From: Marivirga arenosa
Lineage (GTDB): Bacteria; Bacteroidota; Bacteroidia; Cytophagales; Cyclobacteriaceae
Assembly: GCF_030503895.2 (NCBI RefSeq)
Contig: NZ_CP129970.2
Location: 2,899,001-2,963,000, forward strand
Length of the DNA stretch: 64,000 nt
Direction: 5' to 3'
The translations under genes were made by a program, and so were the position numbers. Position 1 is the first letter of the stretch. Each line of letters starts with the position of its first letter. This document shows, piece after piece, positions 36,777 to 46,841 of this stretch. The notes beneath the pieces were generated by a model. That model had not been told where the DNA came from. It searched no databases and saw only the letters and a list, made by a program, of their open reading frames with translations.

Positions 36777-37931
36777 TCAATCTACATATTTCTTTACATC
36801 TGTGGCTGTGATTTTATCAGCTCCTAATATTATCAGCCTTTCCACTACATTTCTCAATTCACGAATATTTCCGCTCCAATCATAATTCTTTAGTTGATTA
36901 AGCGCTTCCTTGTCCATGCTTTTCTTTTTAGAACCATGTTCTTCTGCAATATCACTAAGAAATTTTTCAACTAATTCAGGAATATCATCTTTTCGATCCT
37001 TAAGAGGAGGTACATTAATTCTTATTACACTTAATCTATGGAATAAATCTTCACGGAATTCATTGTTTTCTATTGCCTCCTTCAAGTTCTTGTTTGTTGC
37101 GGCAATAATTCTAACATCAACTTTAATGTCCTTATCTCCACCGACCCTATTAATTCTATTTTCTTGAAGAGCTCTTAATACTTTTGCTTGAGCAGCTAAA
37201 GGCATATCGCCAATTTCATCTAAAAATAATGTTCCACCATTAGCTTGTTCGAACTTACCAATTCGTTGTTTTACTGCTGAAGTAAAAGCTCCTTTTTCAT
37301 GTCCAAAAAGCTCACTTTCAATTAGTTCAGATGGAATAGCAGCACAATTCACTTCCACCATTGGTGCTTTAGCTCTTTCACTTTGTTCGTGAATTTGTCG
37401 AGCAACTAGTTCTTTTCCAGTACCATTTTCACCTATTATAAGCACTCTGGCATCAGTAGGAGCTACTTTTAAAATAGTATCTTTAACTTCTCCTAATTGC
37501 TTAGAAGAGCCGATCATTTCATATTTTTTAGATACTTTCTTTCTAAGCGTTTTAGTTTCCGCAATTAGATTTGATTTATCTAATGCATTACGTACAGAAA
37601 CCAATAATCTGTTTAAATCAGGTGGTTTTGATATAAAGTCAAAGGCTCCTTTTTTGGTAGCCTCTACAGCATTATCGATGGTGCCATGTGCAGAAATCAT
37701 GATAAATGGAATTTCAATTCCTTTATCATAAACGGCATTTAGCAATTCCATTCCATCCATTTTAGGCATTTTGATATCACATAAAACCAAATCAAAATGC
37801 TGGCTTTCTATTTTTTTTAATCCTTCCTCACCATTTGCAACTTCCTCAACTTGATATTTTTCATATTCTAGTATTTCCTTTAAGGTCTGGCGGATACTAG
37901 CTTCATCATCTATTAATAAAATTTTAGACAT
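36777..37931 (-). CDS. Sigma-54-type response regulator without DNA-binding domain
   Basis: Receiver domain (about 1-120) with phospho-acceptor D52 ([12 protein letters not shown]), then a sigma-54 AAA+ domain (about 138-370): Walker A GENGTGKE, Walker [11 protein letters not shown] and the arginine-containing [12 protein letters not shown] near the end. The sigma-54-contacting loop reads GAFTSA instead of GAFTGA. The chain stops at 384, right after the AAA+ C-terminal helices ([11 protein letters not shown]), so the Fis-type helix-turn-helix of NtrC is missing. It may work from solution or regulate through a partner. Its likely kinase is not certain; the TPR kinase gene lies about 400 bases downstream. 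Confidence 0.87.
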   Translation of the reverse strand: MSKILLIDDEASIRQTLKEILEYEKYQVEEVANGEEGLKKIESQHFDLVLCDIKMPKMDGMELLNAVYDKGIEIPFIMISAHGTIDNAVEATKKGAFDFISKPPDLNRLLVSVRNALDKSNLIAETKTLRKKVSKKYEMIGSSKQLGEVKDTILKVAPTDARVLIIGENGTGKELVARQIHEQSERAKAPMVEVNCAAIPSELIESELFGHEKGAFTSAVKQRIGKFEQANGGTLFLDEIGDMPLAAQAKVLRALQENRINRVGGDKDIKVDVRIIAATNKNLKEAIENNEFREDLFHRLSVIRINVPPLKDRKDDIPELVEKFLSDIAEEHGSKKKSMDKEALNQLKNYDWSGNIRELRNVVERLIILGADKITATDVKKYVD

Positions 37932-37992
37932 AGCTTTTTAATTAGTGAATAAATGTCTCACAATTTAAATTTTGAGATAAAAGAAATAAAAA

Positions 37993-38372
37993 TGCAAGCC
38001 TATAAGCCGAGTTCTGTCCATTTTCAAATGAATGAAAATGCTCTTATCATTTATCTAACGCAGTCTACCCCTTTTTACCATCCTTAAGGATTTTCGGACG
38101 AGCAGCCCTTATTCCGATAAATCGGAAGCAAAAATATATGTGACCTTACAACCCGAAAGGTTTTCCGTGCACCCGAATATTACTATTCAGTACGGTGAGC
38201 TCTTACCTCACCTTTTCACTATGACCTATAAGCAAGCTTAAAGGCTACCTGTTTTCTGTGGCACTATCTGTTCCTGATATCATCAAGACCCTTGGTTTCT
38301 CAAGGTACGGTGCTCTATGTTGCTCGGACTTTCCTCCCTTCGATTATACGAAGAGCGATAAGACAGCTTGCA
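37993..38372 (-). ncRNA. rnpB: RNase P RNA, bacterial class A
   Basis: Read on the minus strand, the sequence has GAGGAAAGTCCGAGC near its 5' end, GGTGAGGTAAGAGCTCACC in the middle, and GGACAGAACTCGGCTTA near the 3' end, all conserved RNase P RNA landmarks. The two ends pair as helix P1 (TGCAAGC at the 5' end with GCTTGCA at the 3' end), which fixes the limits to within a few bases and gives about 380 nt. It is the ribozyme that matures tRNA 5' ends. A -7-like box (TATTTTTG, 38399-38392) lies just upstream. Confidence 0.95.
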
Positions 38373-38461
38373 ATTTCAAAAATCTTTTAAACAAAAATAA
38401 GACCAAAAAATGGAATGAAGAATGGGTTTATGGATTAACTTCTAATTATTAGAGAAAAGAA

Positions 38462-38860
38462 TTAATGAACATCTTGACCGGTAAGTTTATGTTCCCAAGC
38501 ATCAGCAACAGTGGCAACCTCTTCGATAATGTCTTTCAATACATTTTCAGTAGCACTTTCTTCAAGAATAGCAGCCTCAACTCTGATAAAATCTTCTACT
38601 AAAACAAACCGTGCGGTACAAAAAGTAGCGTTTGCTCTAATTAAACTTTCTAAATTTATAGAAGAGTCATATTCACATACCTTAGAAGTAAATTCTATAC
38701 TGGGTTTACCCGTTATGTCACTCTTTTTTAAAGTACCTAATACCGCTTGATATCTGTTTCCTCCCAACGGATAAATAACAACAGATTTGTTAGTGTCATA
38801 TTCTTGAAACTGTCCGCCTACTTCGTTGGCATATGACTCCATAAATTCGTTAAAGTTCAT
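38462..38860 (-). CDS. Hypothetical protein, possibly CesT/YbjN-like fold
   Basis: A 132-residue acidic soluble protein with no signal peptide. The predicted alpha-beta-beta-beta-alpha course (MNFNEFMESYANEVG; SVVIYPLGGNRYQAVLGTLKK; FIRVEAAILEESATENVLKDIIEEVATVADAWEHKL) recalls the type III secretion chaperone/YbjN fold, but this is a shape argument only. No secretion genes are near. It sits about 90 bases upstream of rnpB in coding direction and about 100 bases after the Smr gene; it may have its own promoter. Confidence 0.5.
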   Translation of the reverse strand: MNFNEFMESYANEVGGQFQEYDTNKSVVIYPLGGNRYQAVLGTLKKSDITGKPSIEFTSKVCEYDSSINLESLIRANATFCTARFVLVEDFIRVEAAILEESATENVLKDIIEEVATVADAWEHKLTGQDVH

Positions 38861-38961
38861 ACGGCTATTCTTTAAGGTTAAAAGATTTTATAATTCTGTA
38901 GCGTATTAAATAATTATAGTATCAAATTTAGTAAATTATTGTATAAAATTAAGAAATAATT

Positions 38962-39948
38962 TTATTTAATCTTTACTAATGTGGCGCCATATCCAAATTT
39001 TTCTTTGTGGGTATCTTTAAAGAATTGAATGTTATCGTGCTGAGATAGTTGTTTATGTATTTTATTTCTTAAAACGCCATTTCCAACTCCATGAATGAAA
39101 ATTATATCATCTAATCCAGCCATGATAGCTTCATTTAACTTTTGCTCAAATTTCTGAAGCTGTATATTTAGAATATCCTCTTTTGGAAGTTTTTCATAAT
39201 TAGGATCAATTGATTCTATATGTAGATCAATTTCTGGAATATTTGAATTATTATTTTTTTTGAATTGAAATTCCGGCTTCTCATTTCCTTCAAAAAAGCT
39301 ATTCTTTAACTTTTCAGGATCTATTTTGTCAGGTTGTATGGACTCAGAACTTTTTTGAAATAGAGGGATCAAGTATCCTTTTTTATTAAGAAATGGGATA
39401 TCTATCAGTTCTTTTTGAAAATCCTTTGCTCTGATTTTTAAAGTGATTTTTTCTGGTCTAATAGGAATCGACCACTTTGGATTTTCAACCAAGATTGTAA
39501 AAGTAAATGGGCTCCAAGTATTAAGATGGTCTAAATCTCTTTCAGTTATTTTGGAATAATTTTCACTTAAAACTTTATCAATCAGAATCGTTTTTTCCTC
39601 ATTTTTCCCATTCACCTCATTTGCTAATAAAACAATATCCTCTTTTAGTGGATTAATGAAATATAGACTATGCAGATGATCATTAAGAGGAATAATAGCT
39701 AAATGGTAGCCTTTTAATTGGGGTTTAGGACTGGTGCTTTCTTTTTTATGGGTTGTTTTTTTAGGTTGTGTTTGTGGTCTGTCAAAAGCTGAGCTTTCAT
39801 CAGACGAAACCACCACCAATTCAGATTGTAAAACAGGAATTGCGAATCCGTCCTCAATTTCAACTTCTACTAAAGATTTATCTAGTAGCTTTACTACCAC
39901 ACCCTCTTCAGTTCCTTTCATTAACCTTACTCTATCGCCTATTTTCAT
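38962..39948 (-). CDS. DUF2027/Smr domain protein
   Basis: A 328-residue Bacteroidota protein. An N-terminal SH3-like segment (GDRVRLMKGTEEGVVVKLLDKSLVEVEIEDG, 3-33) precedes a Pro/Lys-rich linker, then the DUF2027 domain (about 75-215), then an Smr domain from 239: EIDLHIE with H243, and HGVGNGVLRNKI (286-297). Smr domains, also found at the end of MutS2, nick nucleic acid; recent work ties them to cleavage of mRNA on collided ribosomes. Which substrate applies here is unknown. It follows the DUF2279 gene by 15 bases. Confidence 0.85.
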   Translation of the reverse strand: MKIGDRVRLMKGTEEGVVVKLLDKSLVEVEIEDGFAIPVLQSELVVVSSDESSAFDRPQTQPKKTTHKKESTSPKPQLKGYHLAIIPLNDHLHSLYFINPLKEDIVLLANEVNGKNEEKTILIDKVLSENYSKITERDLDHLNTWSPFTFTILVENPKWSIPIRPEKITLKIRAKDFQKELIDIPFLNKKGYLIPLFQKSSESIQPDKIDPEKLKNSFFEGNEKPEFQFKKNNNSNIPEIDLHIESIDPNYEKLPKEDILNIQLQKFEQKLNEAIMAGLDDIIFIHGVGNGVLRNKIHKQLSQHDNIQFFKDTHKEKFGYGATLVKIK

Positions 39949-39963
39949 TACTATTTTTTTTAA

Positions 39964-40842
39964 CTAAAAATAAATGGGATGCAAAATTACAGTTTTTCCA
40001 TTCCATTCAACTGTTGGGAACGGTATTTTAATAATATTGATTACTGCAAGAGCAGTTTTTACCCACTTTTTATTTGATTCTATTTTTTCAAGATTAAGAT
40101 CCAAACTTAGAAACCACTGTCTGTTAGCCAGATAGCCATTTTCTAGATTTTGATCAGGATTTCCATACAACATATTATTGCCACTATAGCCAATTGAAAA
40201 TTGTAACCAATTTGGGAATCGGTTTTGGCTGCTAAATAGATTAAAATCAGTACTTAACCAATAAGTTTGACCATTATAATCCTTTAAAATATTTTCTATA
40301 TAATTACTGCCCAATGTATTAGGCCTTAAATCAGCATAATTTGTACGAGAGAATGAAAATTTGGGATAAATATAATTTTGATTAAAAAGTAGCTGCTGAT
40401 AGGGTAAAAATGCACCAATGGTATTGGCTACAGCATCTCCCACGGATGCACCATAGGCTGTTGAAAAGCCATCAAAGATTTCTATTGGAAGCATCATCAA
40501 GCTAGCACTAATACTACTAAAGAGCATAGCTTTTTTCGGAGTATAGCCTGATTTTTGTAGTAAATTAAAGTTAAGGTTTGATATATGATAGGCTGAATAA
40601 ATATGACCTGCTTTATCCATTTGTAGCCACTGTTGATTGTCATTGAAGAATTGAAATTTTTGATTTTCATTCCCCTGATACCAAACTGCACCAAGGCCAA
40701 TCATACTTACGGAATACAAAGATGCCTCAGTTATTATGACTCTATTTAAAAATTTATTGTTAATGGAATCTGATTGAGATTGGCTGAAGGAAGCATTTAT
40801 AATGCCGAAATAAACCCCTAAGAAAATTAGAATTGACTTCAT
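39964..40842 (-). CDS. DUF2279 membrane-associated protein
   Basis: Signal peptide (about 1-20, ending ASFSQ), then the DUF2279 region: FFNDNQQWLQMDKAGHIYSAYHISN (about 64-88), a hydrophobic stretch, and IEIFDGFSTAYGASVGDAVANTIGAF (about 120-145). The MDKAGH motif and the two short membrane segments recall YfiM-type lipoproteins. The C-terminal half has many aromatic residues and alternating hydrophobicity, perhaps beta strands. Function unknown. It is 26 bases after the photolyase gene on the same strand. Confidence 0.78.
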   Translation of the reverse strand: MKSILIFLGVYFGIINASFSQSQSDSINNKFLNRVIITEASLYSVSMIGLGAVWYQGNENQKFQFFNDNQQWLQMDKAGHIYSAYHISNLNFNLLQKSGYTPKKAMLFSSISASLMMLPIEIFDGFSTAYGASVGDAVANTIGAFLPYQQLLFNQNYIYPKFSFSRTNYADLRPNTLGSNYIENILKDYNGQTYWLSTDFNLFSSQNRFPNWLQFSIGYSGNNMLYGNPDQNLENGYLANRQWFLSLDLNLEKIESNKKWVKTALAVINIIKIPFPTVEWNGKTVILHPIYF

Positions 40843-40868
40843 AAATCAAAATTAGGGATTATATCCTT

Positions 40869-42170
40869 CTAAGCATTGTCTAAAGCTGATTTATAGGTGT
40901 CAAGAGCTCTTTGTCTTGCTTCTTTGTGATCAACTATTGGTTTTGGATACTGATCAGTATTTAATTCAGGAATCCATTTTTTAATGTAATTATTTTGCTT
41001 GTCAAATTTATCAGTTTGGCTATAGGGATTAAATATTCTAAAGTAGGGTTGAGCATCAGTTCCAGTTCCTGCGGCCCATTGCCATCCTCCATTATTTGAA
41101 GCTAACTCATAATCTAATAATTTTTCTGCGAAGTAAGCTTCACCCCATCTCCAGTCTATCAATAAATGCTTTGTTAGAAAGCTGGCTGTAATCATTCTCA
41201 CCCTATTGTGCATATAGCCAGTTTCATTCAATTCTCTCATGCCCGCATCTACAATAGGATAACCCGTTTTACCGTCACACCACTTTTGGAAATCTTCCTT
41301 ATTATTTCTCCACGGCACAGCATCATATTTTTCTTTAAAAGCTTTACTCACTACATGAGGGAAATTAGCCAATATCATGCTGTAGAAATCTCTCCATATT
41401 AATTCATTTAGCCAAGTGTCATTGGTTTCTTTCGCTATACTTACTGCCTCTCGAATACTTATAGTACCAAACCTCAAATGAATGCCTAATCTACTCGTGC
41501 CATTTTTAGCCGGGAAGTCTCTATCCTTATCGTAATTATTTATAATATCTCGATCATATTTTTTTTCAGGTATTTCAATACTTGATCTTTCAAATCCTAT
41601 ATCATTTAGTGTTGGTACAGATGGGAAGAAGGAATGAAATTTATTTTTAACTAATTTAATTTCAAACGGATGCAAATGGCCTGTTTCTAGTTTCTCAAGC
41701 CATTTATTTTTGAATGGAGTAAAAACTTTATAGGGCTCATTTGATCCCGTTAGAATTTCATCTTTTTCAAAAATCACATGATCTTTGAAATCATAAAATC
41801 CGATTCCGTGATGTTTTAATATATTATCAATTTTTTCATCTCTTTCTAGAGCATAAGGTTCGTAATCCCTATTGGTAAATACAGATTGAATGTCGAAGTT
41901 TTCAATCAGATCTTTAAAAATATCTTCCGGCTTCCCATTTTTCACTACTATACCTGAACCTATTTCTTTTAATTGATCATTTATTTTGGAGATTTGATTA
42001 TGGATAAAAGTTACTCTCGCATCTTTTTTATCTTTTAAATCATCTAAGATTTCAGTATCAAAAATAAATAGGGGAAGAACAGGATTATCTTCTTGGAGTG
42101 CATAATATAATCCTGTGTTGTCGTATAATCTTAAATCTCTTCTGAACCAGAAAATTGATATTTTATTCAC
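40869..42170 (-). CDS. phr: Deoxyribodipyrimidine photolyase
   Basis: Light-driven repair of cyclobutane pyrimidine dimers. The 433-residue protein has the N-terminal antenna-binding alpha/beta domain (ISIFWFRRDLRLYDNTGL) and the C-terminal FAD domain with the class I signature NELIWRDFYSMILANFP, MHNRVRMITASFLTKHLLIDWRWGE and NNGGWQWAAGTGTDAQPYFRIFNP. The Trp residues of the electron-transfer chain appear present. The start is GTG at 42170. tamB lies 57 bases upstream on the same strand, so they may share a transcript. Confidence 0.92.
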   Translation of the reverse strand: MNKISIFWFRRDLRLYDNTGLYYALQEDNPVLPLFIFDTEILDDLKDKKDARVTFIHNQISKINDQLKEIGSGIVVKNGKPEDIFKDLIENFDIQSVFTNRDYEPYALERDEKIDNILKHHGIGFYDFKDHVIFEKDEILTGSNEPYKVFTPFKNKWLEKLETGHLHPFEIKLVKNKFHSFFPSVPTLNDIGFERSSIEIPEKKYDRDIINNYDKDRDFPAKNGTSRLGIHLRFGTISIREAVSIAKETNDTWLNELIWRDFYSMILANFPHVVSKAFKEKYDAVPWRNNKEDFQKWCDGKTGYPIVDAGMRELNETGYMHNRVRMITASFLTKHLLIDWRWGEAYFAEKLLDYELASNNGGWQWAAGTGTDAQPYFRIFNPYSQTDKFDKQNNYIKKWIPELNTDQYPKPIVDHKEARQRALDTYKSALDNA

Positions 42171-42227
42171 GCTTAATTGGTTTAATTTGAGTTTTTAACC
42201 AATGAATTTAGCTTTGGTTTTATATTA

Positions 42228-45200
42228 TTAAGAATTTTCGTCTTCTTCTCTTAATGCAGCATCCTGATTTGAAGGGTTTTCTTTTTCGGGTTGGTCATTA
42301 GAGCTTTGATTTTGTTGTTTTTTATTTCTTTCAAAGATTTCTTTGATCTGATTAAAACTGGTTACGTGAACTAAACTCACTCCTGTACTTGTAGTAGCCG
42401 TATTTGTAAACTGATCTAGCGTATTAAAATTGGTTCTATTATATATTTTTGCTCTAAGCTTTCCATCAGGTGTTAAAAGATATTCAACAGACCAATCTCC
42501 CAGAATTCCGAGAATTTCTTGGTTTACGTTATCTGTTTCACCTTGTGTAAAACCACCGTCTCTAGTTATTCTCAGGCGTCCTCCTAAGAAGCTGTAGGAA
42601 AGCCTCAGTTGGAAAGTGTTAAATTGATCTTCATCAAAAGACCCTAAATCCACATCGATTTCCAGATTTTCATCTATCTGTGTTACCCAGTAGCTTAGTT
42701 GATTGGATAAAAACTCACTCACAGAATTACCTACAGAACCACTCACTGCGAAGGATGATCTTGGTGATAATCTTCTTAAGATAATTAAACTGAATACCTG
42801 TCTTTTAAGCTCTTGCTCATCAGCTTCTAATTCAGATTCAAATGCAATAATGCTAGTTCTAAGTGGAATCTGACCATTATTAGTGGTCACATAATCAGGG
42901 AAATTTGAAAACTCTATATCAAAATCAACTTCTGGTTGTAATAAATCTCCTTGCAAATCCAATAACACTTTCGCAGGATACCTTCTTTTCAATTCAGGAG
43001 AACTAGCCAAGGTCGAATCTTGGCCAATATCAATTATTGGAAGTAAGGATACATTTTGCTCGTAAACGGCTTGGATATCAAGATTAGCACGATATGGATC
43101 ACCATCCCAAGTGATTTGACTACCAGGCTGGATGCTAAACTCTTTGTTGATGATGTTGTACAAAGTGAAATTATAGCCACCTTCTGTTAAGGTGTAATCT
43201 CCAATCATTGTAAAGGCACCATTCGTATCGATATTCATACTGAGCTTTCCATTTCCTCTACCTCTGATGATATCACCTGCTTTAATATCAAAGATAATTT
43301 CTGCATATGCGTCAGGAGTTATTTCTAAATCGAAATTCATGGTCACTCCTTTAATATCAACCTCATCTACAGTATTGATTTCTTGAGTTGTATTGTTGGC
43401 AGTATCTTTTACATTTATGAAATGGATATATTCTTCCTGCTCTACAGATGAAGTGCTTTCTACGGGTATAAATATTCTCGTGCCTTTTTCTGATTTAGCT
43501 TGGGCATCAATCGTAAGATTCCCCACACTGCCTAGAAATGCTACTGTTCCACTTGCATAGGCAGTTCCGTAATAAAGCTCATTATCTTTAGCCGAGGTAT
43601 TCAAAACTTTAAGGCTATTCATTTCTCCTTTTAAGTCTAGTCTTAGGTCAGTAAAACCATCATGAAGCAAATCACCAGAGAGGAATCCTTTATTTCCCAT
43701 TTCATCGGTAAGTTGCATATTTTCGAATGTCACTTTCTCCTGATCAAATCGGATACTTCCTGTATAATCATAGTAGGTGTTTAAGTAATTTACTCTTATT
43801 CCTCCGTTAGAAATTTTACCAATTCCATTGATAACAGGTCTTCTTAAATTTCCTGTGATCTTAAATTGTCCATCTACAAATCCTCTCATCTCAGAAAAGA
43901 TATCATTTATAAAAGGCTCAACAATCACAAGATTTGTTTTTCTTAATGTAGCAGAAAGATCTAGTGAATTTTCTGCTACAGCGGGTTGATAGGCCCCCTC
44001 AACTTTTATAATGTCTTTGTCTTCACGAGTTACCAGATAATCCATCAAAAGTTTTTTCTGGCTTGGCTGCCAATTTGAAAAGCCGTTTATATCACCGATT
44101 AGGAATTCATCAAGATAGAAATCAACTAGACTCAATTCAGTGTTAAGAAGGAATTCATTCTCGAAATTTTGAATTTCAATAAAACCATTTGCAGTTCCCT
44201 TAAAATCATGTTCTTCAACTAGTTCATTGATGTTTGCAACACTAAAACTATCAATATCAATTAAAAGTGATTTTGTTGAATCAGTAGATAGTTGACCGTT
44301 CGCTATGATGTGCTCATTAGATGCAATAATTCCAAAATCTTCAAATTGATAATTATTATCAGCTATTTTTAAACTATTGTTATCAACAAAGCTCCAGTTT
44401 TTACTTAATATCCTAATGTTGGATTGCTCAATATTCAAATCTAAGGTGTCTTCTAAAAATTCTAACTTTCCTGATAAATCTATATGGTTTTCGTTATCGA
44501 ATTGTTTAATGAAAGTGCTAAAATTTATTTCACGACCAGTCCAAAATAATTCAGTTGATAAATTTTCTGTCTTTAATTTATCAAATTTTTGTGTTTGAGA
44601 ATTAACGAAACCAATACCTAATACATCCTGACTTAGGTGGTATTTACTGAAGTTCAAATCAATATCATTTTGAAGAAATACATTGCTTTCGTATTGTACC
44701 GAATCAAAATGAGACTTTATAAATAGGGTGCTGTTTTTGCCATTTTGAAATTGACCTGCTATTGTGGCACCTTCTTTAATATGCAATTCGGGTACAAATA
44801 AATTAATAAGCGGATCAATCTCCTTTATTATAAAATCAAAAGTCACATCATACTCTTCGAGAATTGTTGATGAGTCTAACTTACTATAATATTCCTCAAT
44901 ATTTTTTTGATCATTTTCGATGTTTAATCGGTACTCTTTAACAGTCCGAATTAAATCAGTCTCCAACTGACTAAACTGATAAGCGCCATTAATATTAGCC
45001 CTAAATAAATCGGAATTGATATTAAGTTTTCGAACCCCATCATTTTTTGAAGTTTGAATAACTAAGGAATCGAGTTGTAAGGTGTTACCTTTATATGCTG
45101 CATAAATTTTTTGCAGAGATGTGTTTCCTACTATACTATCAAGTACAATACCTTTGCCATTCAAATTTCCTCTAGCAGTAAGAATAAAATCATCTTGAGT

Positions 45201-46835
45201 TATATTTAATTCTTTAAAGTTTATAGTATCTAAATCAGCATTAACATTAATTAAGTTTGCTTTATTTCGAAGATCAATAGAACCATCCATTTTGAATTTC
45301 AAAAGTGGATCGTTGACAGTTATTGTACCATTAAAAAATTCTGATGCCAACTCAGCATTAGTTTTTATATTTTGATATTCATATCCATTAATTCCTATTA
45401 AACTAATATTCGCATTCAGTTTCAACTTCGCGGTTTTAACAGTAAACCCAGTTCCTTCTATATTTCCATTCATTTGCACCTTTTGGAAGATAGAATCTGC
45501 ATCCAAGAATTTCCCAAGGTCAAAATTATAAGTGGCTAGAGCCCCTTTGTAACTAGAGGTTTTTGAATCTGGTGATATTTTTAAATTTAAGTCGGATTCC
45601 ACTCTTCCTAATGGTGACGTAAATACACCGTTGGCTACGAAATCAGTAGGGAATCCAATAAAATTCCCTCTAAAATTGGTTAAACCTACATTTTGAACTC
45701 TTTCAAAAACAATACTATCGTTAATGTATTGCTGTAAATCTGCTGGTAGTAATGAGGAATTAGTTAAATCTAGATTGATAAAGGACTCATCAAAATATGG
45801 TAAACCGTCTATTCTTAAATTTCCTTCGATAAAGCTTGATTCACCAAACTCTAGGTTTAAATCTTTAGCCTTAAATCGTTTTACCTTACCGCTAAATTGC
45901 CCGCTTAGATTTATTTTATCCTTATATCTATTGACATAAGGAGCGAAATAAGCCAAATCCTTTGCGTAAATAATTGAGTTTTTAATATTAGCTTTAATAT
46001 CAACGGAATCAATAATGTAAGATAAATCACTAATGCTGTTATAATTGAATACAATAGAATCTTTAACTGTACTATTGTTGAGGTGCAAATCTAGGTTTGT
46101 TAAAGCCATTCTGCTCTGAGATATTTCAAAGTTAGTCATGAGCTTATTAATTGCCATGTCAGTTACTGAATCATGAGCGGTTAAGCTTTGAACCTGCATT
46201 TGGATTGTGTCTGCTTTACTAGAGAAATTCTTCAGCCTTGCATTTAAATCATGAAGTACAAATTGATTATAATTAAATCCTTCTTTAATAGAATCTGCAT
46301 TTAAATTAGCAACACCTAGAATAATATTATCAAGATTAGCATTTCTAATTAGAAGCTTTTTAGCTGGTTTTGAGCTACTGTCATTTTCTGAGGAAGATAA
46401 ATTCCGAATGGCATACGCTAATTCATCTATATTAAAATAAATACTCCCTTTTTCTCGAATCAGCATTACTCTTCCATTTTTAAGATCTAATTGATCGAAA
46501 AGGACGCTTTCATCATTTATCAGTTGCTTAATATCATAATCAATAGAAATAGATTCAATATCTATAAACGGACTATTGTCTTTATTTTTAACGTTTAAAC
46601 CACTTAGTGAAATTTGATCGAACCACTCAATATTGATTTTTTCAATAGTAATTTCAAAGCCTAATTTTTTGCTTAAATAATCACTTCCATATTTGGCTAC
46701 CGAAGTTTGTATTCGTGAGGATTGCATAGCCAAGACCAATACACTCATGGAAAAAAATATGATAAGGAAGGTCCATAATATTGCTTTTGCAATACCTTTT
46801 TTAATACCTTGCGTTATATTATTCTCCTCTTTCAA
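42228..46835 (-). CDS. tamB: TamB-like translocation/lipid-transport protein
   Basis: A 1535-residue envelope protein with one N-terminal membrane helix (about 16-37), an AsmA-like region, a long periplasmic beta-solenoid, and a C-terminal DUF490/TamB domain (about 1190-1500; GDIIRGRGNGKLSMNIDTNGAFTMIGDYTLTEGGYNFTLYNIINKEFSIQPGSQITWDGDPY). TamB-type proteins bridge inner and outer membranes and carry phospholipids or assist outer-membrane protein assembly with TamA. The start is TTG at 46835: the next in-frame ATGs fall inside or after the membrane helix. It begins 6 bases from the divergent tsaD start. Confidence 0.88.
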   Translation of the reverse strand: MKEENNITQGIKKGIAKAILWTFLIIFFSMSVLVLAMQSSRIQTSVAKYGSDYLSKKLGFEITIEKINIEWFDQISLSGLNVKNKDNSPFIDIESISIDYDIKQLINDESVLFDQLDLKNGRVMLIREKGSIYFNIDELAYAIRNLSSSENDSSSKPAKKLLIRNANLDNIILGVANLNADSIKEGFNYNQFVLHDLNARLKNFSSKADTIQMQVQSLTAHDSVTDMAINKLMTNFEISQSRMALTNLDLHLNNSTVKDSIVFNYNSISDLSYIIDSVDIKANIKNSIIYAKDLAYFAPYVNRYKDKINLSGQFSGKVKRFKAKDLNLEFGESSFIEGNLRIDGLPYFDESFINLDLTNSSLLPADLQQYINDSIVFERVQNVGLTNFRGNFIGFPTDFVANGVFTSPLGRVESDLNLKISPDSKTSSYKGALATYNFDLGKFLDADSIFQKVQMNGNIEGTGFTVKTAKLKLNANISLIGINGYEYQNIKTNAELASEFFNGTITVNDPLLKFKMDGSIDLRNKANLINVNADLDTINFKELNITQDDFILTARGNLNGKGIVLDSIVGNTSLQKIYAAYKGNTLQLDSLVIQTSKNDGVRKLNINSDLFRANINGAYQFSQLETDLIRTVKEYRLNIENDQKNIEEYYSKLDSSTILEEYDVTFDFIIKEIDPLINLFVPELHIKEGATIAGQFQNGKNSTLFIKSHFDSVQYESNVFLQNDIDLNFSKYHLSQDVLGIGFVNSQTQKFDKLKTENLSTELFWTGREINFSTFIKQFDNENHIDLSGKLEFLEDTLDLNIEQSNIRILSKNWSFVDNNSLKIADNNYQFEDFGIIASNEHIIANGQLSTDSTKSLLIDIDSFSVANINELVEEHDFKGTANGFIEIQNFENEFLLNTELSLVDFYLDEFLIGDINGFSNWQPSQKKLLMDYLVTREDKDIIKVEGAYQPAVAENSLDLSATLRKTNLVIVEPFINDIFSEMRGFVDGQFKITGNLRRPVINGIGKISNGGIRVNYLNTYYDYTGSIRFDQEKVTFENMQLTDEMGNKGFLSGDLLHDGFTDLRLDLKGEMNSLKVLNTSAKDNELYYGTAYASGTVAFLGSVGNLTIDAQAKSEKGTRIFIPVESTSSVEQEEYIHFINVKDTANNTTQEINTVDEVDIKGVTMNFDLEITPDAYAEIIFDIKAGDIIRGRGNGKLSMNIDTNGAFTMIGDYTLTEGGYNFTLYNIINKEFSIQPGSQITWDGDPYRANLDIQAVYEQNVSLLPIIDIGQDSTLASSPELKRRYPAKVLLDLQGDLLQPEVDFDIEFSNFPDYVTTNNGQIPLRTSIIAFESELEADEQELKRQVFSLIILRRLSPRSSFAVSGSVGNSVSEFLSNQLSYWVTQIDENLEIDVDLGSFDEDQFNTFQLRLSYSFLGGRLRITRDGGFTQGETDNVNQEILGILGDWSVEYLLTPDGKLRAKIYNRTNFNTLDQFTNTATTSTGVSLVHVTSFNQIKEIFERNKKQQNQSSNDQPEKENPSNQDAALREEDENS

Positions 46836-46841
46836 ATTTTT

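Noticed and set aside
36760-36777. ATCTGTT / AACAGAT inverted repeat at the end of the small lipoprotein gene
   Set aside because: The stem is AT-rich and no T run follows on either strand, so it is not supported as a terminator.
38258-38452. Plus-strand open frame of 64 codons
   Set aside because: It lies mostly inside the RNase P RNA gene on the other strand and its translation matches nothing; the RNA landmarks explain the sequence.
44377-44598. Plus-strand open frame of 73 codons inside tamB
   Set aside because: It is a shadow of the tamB frame with low-complexity translation and no start signals; the same applies to the other antisense frames in this window.
42228-46835. Possible large adhesin or repeat toxin
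   Set aside because: The single N-terminal membrane helix and the C-terminal DUF490 block identify a TamB-like protein instead.
46809-46841. N-terminal extension of tsaD from a TTG start
   Set aside because: It would add a hydrophobic stretch foreign to TsaD and overlap tamB; the ATG at 46842 gives the normal family start.
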